DNA from: DASSKK01 sp035690495
Lineage (GTDB): Bacteria; Actinomycetota; Actinomycetes; Propionibacteriales; Nocardioidaceae
NCBI GenBank assembly: GCA_035690495.1
Contig: DASSKK010000111.1
Location: 1-64,000, forward strand
DNA: 64,000 nt
Direction of reading: 5' to 3'
Program-made: the position numbers and the translations under genes
Notes under the pieces: model-generated
Seen by the model: only the letters and a program-made list of their open reading frames with translations
What the model was told of the DNA's origin: nothing
Database searches by the model: none
In this document: piece after piece, positions 60,471 to 64,000 of the stretch
Layout: each line of letters begins with the position of its first letter
How positions within the stretch are numbered: position 1 is the first letter of the stretch

Positions 60471-61283
60471 TCACACGTCCTGGAGCGGCTGGACCGCAGA
60501 GGGGCGCAGCAAGGGGTTCGCGAATGCGTCGGAGTGCAGCCCGCAGCGGTAGATCTCGACGCGCAGCAGCTCCTCCAGACGCACGTTCGACAGTCGGACC
60601 GTCGGCCCGAAGTGGTCGAGGAACTGGAACTGGGTGGCCTTGGTGGGTGCTTCGAACGTGACGGTCTCGAGCCCGAAGGCGACGGCGATCCGGTCGGCGT
60701 ACGCCCAGTTGGCCGCGCCGTCGGAGTCGAACAGCCCGACCGCCCGCGCGTCCTCCCGTCCCTCGATGACCAGCTCCACCGCCCCCGCCTGCAGCCACTC
60801 GTCGCCGAGCCTGACGAGGCCGTCGAGCGTGGCGGCGGTGAGGGGCCCGTCGTGCTTGCCGCCGAGCTCGTACTGCACCTCGAGCCCTCTGCTGGCGGCC
60901 GACTGCACGATCGTGTGCGGGTCCAGATCGATGTCGGTGAAGCCCTGGCCCGCTTCGATCCGGGTGAAGCCCATGTCCGCGACGAGGTCGAGGTACTCCG
61001 GCAGCCGGCCCTGCACCACCGCGACCTCGAACGGGCCGCCGCCGCAGGTGACCGGGACGCCGTGCGCCCTGGCCAGCCGCACCTTGGCCCTGCTGACCTG
61101 CTCGTCGGCCAGCATCCAGCACGCCATGGACACCTTGAGCACGGCCATCAGGTGGGCGCTCTGCTCCAGATGACCGCGCAGCGTGCCGAGGTCGTAGCCG
61201 GGGTCGAAAGGACAGGTCCGGACAACGGGAGGCGGCACCCCGATCGTGGACAGGTAGCCGCGGATCGTCGGGTCAGCCGTCAT
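60471..61283 (-). CDS. comA: Phosphosulfolactate synthase family protein (ComA-like)
   Basis: A 270-residue ComA-family TIM barrel. The family enzyme adds sulfite to phosphoenolpyruvate to give 2-phospho-3-sulfolactate. Recognisable segments are CGGGPFEVAVVQGRLPEYL, MGFTRIEAGQG, YELGGKHDG (with the conserved Lys), VIEGREDARAVGLFDSDG and TFEAPTKATQFQFLDHFG. From memory, methanogen ComA has a DKG motif near its N-terminus where this protein has FDPGYD, so substrate use may differ. ATG 61283 follows AGGAG. First gene of the operon. Confidence 0.85.
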   Translation of the reverse strand: MTADPTIRGYLSTIGVPPPVVRTCPFDPGYDLGTLRGHLEQSAHLMAVLKVSMACWMLADEQVSRAKVRLARAHGVPVTCGGGPFEVAVVQGRLPEYLDLVADMGFTRIEAGQGFTDIDLDPHTIVQSAASRGLEVQYELGGKHDGPLTAATLDGLVRLGDEWLQAGAVELVIEGREDARAVGLFDSDGAANWAYADRIAVAFGLETVTFEAPTKATQFQFLDHFGPTVRLSNVRLEELLRVEIYRCGLHSDAFANPLLRPSAVQPLQDV

Positions 61284-61340
61284 GCGCTTCTCCTCACCAT
61301 GCTCCATGCCAGTTATGTGCACACGAGCAGGATCACCCGC

Positions 61341-61374
61341 GCGGTGATACCGGCATGCCGGCCGGTATCACCGC
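61341..61374. promoter_or_regulatory. Perfect 14-bp-arm inverted repeat in the comA/wbaP divergent promoter
   Basis: GCGGTGATACCGGC (61341-61354) and its exact complement GCCGGTATCACCGC (61361-61374) are separated by six bases. It lies centrally in the 153-bp region between comA (minus) and the glycosylphosphotransferase (plus). It contains the GATACCGG/CCGGTATC core seen at 46352-46363. Either an operator for a dimeric regulator or a hairpin in the 5' leader of one transcript. Confidence 0.65.
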
Positions 61375-61436
61375 GGACCGGTCGCTGCTCTACTTGCTCG
61401 GGCAGGAGCTCGGAAACCGAGCGAGAGAGGGCGCAG

Positions 61437-62933
61437 ATGTCCGTGCCCCAGCCTGCACACACGACGGCTCCCTTCCCTGTCGACGTCGCCGGTCCCGCGC
61501 CGCGTGCGCTGACCAGCCTCCCGGACGCCCCTGTGGTCGAGACGAGACCTTGGCAGCGCCGACTGACACACACCGCTCTCGGCGTCGACGTCTGTGCGGT
61601 CGTCGCGGTGATCACGGTGCTGTTGGTCGTCAACGCCTTCCACATCTACGGCCGGCCGCTCTCCCTCGGGCTGGTCGTGATCCTTCCGGTGGCGTGGGTG
61701 GTGGCGCTCGCGCTGGGCCGCGCCTACGAGCCGCGCATGCTGGGCACCGGGGCGGAGGAGTTCCGCCGGCTGATCGCCTCCGCATTCGGGCTGATGGTGG
61801 TCATCGCACTGCTGTCGTTCGGACTGCGCTTGCAGGTCTCCCGCGGCCTCGTGGTCGCTGCGCTGCCCTGTGCGCTCGTCCTCGACCTGGTGGGCAGGTA
61901 CGCCGTGCGGAAGTGGCTGCACGCCCGGCGCCGGGCCGGTGCGTGCATGCGCAGGGTGCTGCTGGTGGGTACGTCGTCGTGGGTCGACGACGTGGCCGGC
62001 CGGATGGCACGCACCCCTCACGTGGGCCTGCAGCCGGTCGGCTGCTGCCTGCCCGAGGGCCCCGCCGTCCGAGGGTCGGGTGCGCTGCCGACGTACGGGG
62101 ACTACGACGGCATCGTCGAGGCGGTGCAGAACACCGGCGCGACCGTCGTGGCCGTCTCGCCGAGCGAACGCATGGAGCCCACGGCGCTGCGAAGGCTGGC
62201 ATGGGACCTCGAGAAGCATCGCGCCGAGATCGTCGTCTCACCGAACCTCGTCGACTGTGTCGGCCCGCGCATCCGCATCCGTCCGGTCGACGGGCTGCCG
62301 CTGCTCGAGGTCGAACAGCCACGGCTGAGCGGACCGCACCGCATCCTGAAGAGCTGCATCGACCGGCTGCTCGCACTCTCGTTACTGGTGCTGCTCGCAC
62401 CGCTGCTCGTCGCCCTCGCCATCGCCGTCCGTGCGACCAGCGAGGGCCCGGCGCTGTTCCGGCAGCCGCGCATCGGCGCGCACGGCCGCGAGTTCCAGCT
62501 GTTGAAGTTCCGAACGATGCACACCGGTGCCGAGCAGCGGATCGCCGAGCTGGCCGCGGCGAACGAGAGCGACGGTGCGCTGTTCAAGATGCATCGCGAC
62601 CCGAGGGTGACCCGGTTGGGGCGCTGGCTGCGCCATCACAGTCTCGACGAGCTGCCCCAGCTGATCAACGTGCTGCGTGGGCAGATGTCGGTGGTCGGTC
62701 CCAGGCCGCCGCTTCCCGGCGAGGTCTCCCGCTACGAGCCCGACGTCCGTCGACGGCTCATGGTACGGCCCGGTCTGACCGGGCTGTGGCAGGTCAGCGG
62801 CCGGTCGGACCTGACCTGGCACGAGTCGGTGCGGCTGGATCTCTTCTACGTCGAGAACTGGTCGTTGGCCCTCGACGTGATGATCTTGTGGAAGACCGTG
62901 CCGGCGGTGATCTCGGGCCGCGGGGCCTACTAG
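61437..62933 (+). CDS. Polyprenyl glycosylphosphotransferase (WbaP/exopolysaccharide initiating enzyme)
   Basis: A 498-residue membrane enzyme with four N-terminal helices, a CoA-binding-like Rossmann region (RVLLVGTSSWVDDVAGRM) and a fifth helix (ALSLLVLLAPLLVALAIAV). The catalytic cytoplasmic domain has LLKFRTMHTGAE, TRLGRWLRHHSLDELPQLINVLRGQMSVVGPRPP and PGLTGLWQVSGRS, the sugar-1-phosphate transferase signature. It loads the first sugar phosphate onto undecaprenyl phosphate. ATG 61437 preceded by GAGAGAGGG. Confidence 0.95.
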   Translation: MSVPQPAHTTAPFPVDVAGPAPRALTSLPDAPVVETRPWQRRLTHTALGVDVCAVVAVITVLLVVNAFHIYGRPLSLGLVVILPVAWVVALALGRAYEPRMLGTGAEEFRRLIASAFGLMVVIALLSFGLRLQVSRGLVVAALPCALVLDLVGRYAVRKWLHARRRAGACMRRVLLVGTSSWVDDVAGRMARTPHVGLQPVGCCLPEGPAVRGSGALPTYGDYDGIVEAVQNTGATVVAVSPSERMEPTALRRLAWDLEKHRAEIVVSPNLVDCVGPRIRIRPVDGLPLLEVEQPRLSGPHRILKSCIDRLLALSLLVLLAPLLVALAIAVRATSEGPALFRQPRIGAHGREFQLLKFRTMHTGAEQRIAELAAANESDGALFKMHRDPRVTRLGRWLRHHSLDELPQLINVLRGQMSVVGPRPPLPGEVSRYEPDVRRRLMVRPGLTGLWQVSGRSDLTWHESVRLDLFYVENWSLALDVMILWKTVPAVISGRGAY

Positions 62934-62996
62934 AGTGCGCACTGCAAACCAGGCGATCAGGTTGTCAACGTGCGGTGGCTGCGACGGGAGCCGAGG

Positions 62997-63377
62997 ATGG
63001 ACAAGGAGCCACGTCGCGTGCGCGACGCGGCCAGGCGTGCCTTCTCCAAGCGCGTGCCCGGCAGCTCCGTGGCCGACATCACCTTCGACTCGCTGCTCGA
63101 CGCCCCGGAGGACGACGCAGATCGCAGGCTCACCTTCACCGCGGACGATGTGAGCATCGAGATCACGGTCGTCCCCGCCGACGACCGCCTCAACCTGGTC
63201 GTGAGCGTGCAGCCGCCCGGGTTCGCCGAGAGTGTCGAAGCGGTCGACACCGGCGAGACGATCCCGCTGGGCATCTCCGGTGCGACCGTGACGGTCGGGA
63301 AGGGTCTGAGGAGTCTGCTGGTGCGGCCGGCACAGCCCGGCGACCCACTGCTCCAGACCGCGTGGGTGCTGCTGTAG
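62997..63377 (+). CDS. Conserved-looking hypothetical small protein
   Basis: A 126-residue protein I do not recognise. The N-terminal ~25 residues are basic (DKEPRRVRDAARRAFSKRV) and the rest is a beta-rich domain (DRRLTFTADDVSIEITVVP, DRLNLVVSVQPPGFAESVE) with a hydrophobic end. No signal peptide or membrane helix. ATG 62997 is preceded by GGGAGCCGAGG; a GTG at 62970 would add nine residues. It lies between the initiating transferase and a methyltransferase. Confidence 0.6.
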   Translation: MDKEPRRVRDAARRAFSKRVPGSSVADITFDSLLDAPEDDADRRLTFTADDVSIEITVVPADDRLNLVVSVQPPGFAESVEAVDTGETIPLGISGATVTVGKGLRSLLVRPAQPGDPLLQTAWVLL

Positions 63378-63398
63378 ACCTCGGTATCTCGCCCCCCA

Positions 63399-63443
63399 TC
63401 GCCCTCCTCTGTTGAGGTGGAGGAGGGCGACAGAGGAGGGCGA
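63399..63443 (+). promoter_or_regulatory. Hairpin that would sequester the methyltransferase ribosome-binding site
   Basis: TCGCCCTCCTCTGT (63399-63412) and its exact complement ACAGAGGAGGGCGA (63430-63443) form a 14-bp stem with a 17-base loop. The downstream arm contains the Shine-Dalgarno sequence GAGGAGGG and ends directly against the GTG start at 63444. The loop also carries a second GGAGGAGGGCGA copy (63419-63430). No U-run follows, so it is more like a translation-control element than a terminator. Confidence 0.6.
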
Positions 63444-64000
63444 GTGACCCAGGGCCAGCCGGTTTCGTCGTACTTCGATCGTCAGGCGTCCTTCTGGCGC
63501 GACGTGTACGACGCGCACGAGGACGTCTACTCCGACATCCATCGCCAGCGCCGTGACTGGACGCTCGCCACTGTCGAGAGTCAGGAGCCGGTCACCGAGA
63601 CCACCGCCCTGGACCTGGGCGTCGGAGCGGGAGGACTGGCCGTCGCGCTGGCCGCACGCGGCTTGCGAGTGGTGGGCGTGGACCGCTCCGCACAGATGCT
63701 GGAGCTGACCAAGGCGTTGGCCGCCACCGACGAGGACACCGACAAGCACGTCATGCCGGTGCGCGCCGATGCCGGCACGCTGCCCTTCCGCGACGACTCG
63801 TTCCCGCTGGTCATAGGACTCGGTCTGCTTCCCTGGATGGACAGCCCTGCCAAGGTGCTCGGCGAGATGGCCCGCGTGGTATCCCCGGGCGGGCGGGTGA
63901 TCTTCAGTGCCGACAACTCCCGGCGGCTCACGCACCTGCTGGACCCGCTGTTCAATCCTTGGCTGGCACCGGCTCGCAGATTCGTCTCCGTCCGGGTCCT
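63444..64000 (+). CDS. SAM-dependent methyltransferase, 3' end cut off by the window
   Basis: The 185 visible residues open with YFDRQASFWRDVYDAHEDVYSDIHRQRR, then a class I methyltransferase core: ALDLGVGAGGLAVALAARG (motif I), VVGVDRSAQMLELTK, ADAGTLPFRDDSFPLVIGLGLLPWM and LGEMARVVSPGGRVIFSADN. Such ubiE/type-11 enzymes methylate small molecules or sugars. GTG 63444 has GAGGAGGG just upstream. The frame is still open at the window end, so it is partial. Confidence 0.88.
   Translation, partial: MTQGQPVSSYFDRQASFWRDVYDAHEDVYSDIHRQRRDWTLATVESQEPVTETTALDLGVGAGGLAVALAARGLRVVGVDRSAQMLELTKALAATDEDTDKHVMPVRADAGTLPFRDDSFPLVIGLGLLPWMDSPAKVLGEMARVVSPGGRVIFSADNSRRLTHLLDPLFNPWLAPARRFVSVRV

Noticed and set aside
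57539..61283. Coenzyme M biosynthesis operon
   Set aside because: Only the first two steps (ComA/ComB-like) are present; no sulfolactate dehydrogenase or sulfopyruvate decarboxylase is visible, and the partners are a ligase and a sulfotransferase.
59715..61436. N-terminal extension of the glycosylphosphotransferase
   Set aside because: The open frame upstream of 61437 runs antisense through comB and comA; the ATG at 61437 has a ribosome-binding site and starts a normal-length enzyme.
1..64000. tRNA, rRNA, integrase or transposase genes
   Set aside because: I looked for them as island boundary markers and recognised none.

Overview
The window is about 70% GC, with dense operons, many GTG/TTG starts and frequent 4-bp stop/start overlaps (GTGA or ATGA). 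This fits a high-GC actinobacterium, possibly of the Nocardioides type; that placement is inference from style and gene content, since there is no rRNA or marker gene here.

Layout. (1) 1-1958: the end of cysD plus complete cysN, the ATP sulfurylase that makes APS. (2) 2069-11633, minus strand: an eight-gene operon with a peptide ABC importer, a cytoplasmic-type gamma-glutamyltransferase, a GntR/FCD regulator and an L-lactate permease. It is preceded by a tandem array of palindromic repeats (11691-11953). (3) 11979-14113: a scrap heap of toxin-antitoxin genes: a RelE/ParE toxin with a broken antitoxin, a HepT/MntA pair with an HTH domain fused to MntA, and a truncated DUF6036-like gene with a small neighbour. 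(4) 14200-18243: a pRiA4b ORF-3-like protein, then an APC permease and an acetamidase/formamidase. (5) 18380-26569: a lower-GC island of surface-polysaccharide genes (glycosyltransferases, flippase, UDP-GlcNAc 2-epimerase). A decayed second copy of the cysN 3' end lies at its left edge and a decapitated FCD-regulator remnant at its right edge.

(6) 27654-42854: a catabolic cluster with a NitT/TauT-type ABC importer, two FAH-family hydrolases, an M19 dipeptidase, a class II aldolase, a molybdenum hydroxylase (three subunits) with a TauE/SafE permease, an asparaginase-family hydrolase and an FCD regulator. A hipBA toxin-antitoxin pair sits inside it. Its two promoter regions share a distinctive direct repeat (ATGCAY-N-ATGCAY), so the cluster is probably one regulon. 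The substrate is unknown.

(7) 43053-64000: an exopolysaccharide cluster with a sigma factor, Wzy/ligase, Wzz-like protein, WbaP-like initiating transferase, flippase, glycosyltransferases, deacetylase, two secreted glycosidase-like proteins, a subtilase and three different sulfotransferases. Embedded in it is an operon of a ComA-like phosphosulfolactate synthase, ComB-like phosphosulfolactate phosphatase, ATP-grasp ligase and sulfotransferase. The rest of the coenzyme M pathway is not present here. My reading is that sulfolactate is made and then ligated to something, giving a sulfonated and/or sulfated surface product. This is the most novel-looking system in the window. Two divergent promoter regions of this cluster carry perfect palindromes sharing the core GATACCGG/CCGGTATC.

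No rRNA, tRNA, CRISPR array, transposase or phage gene was recognised.
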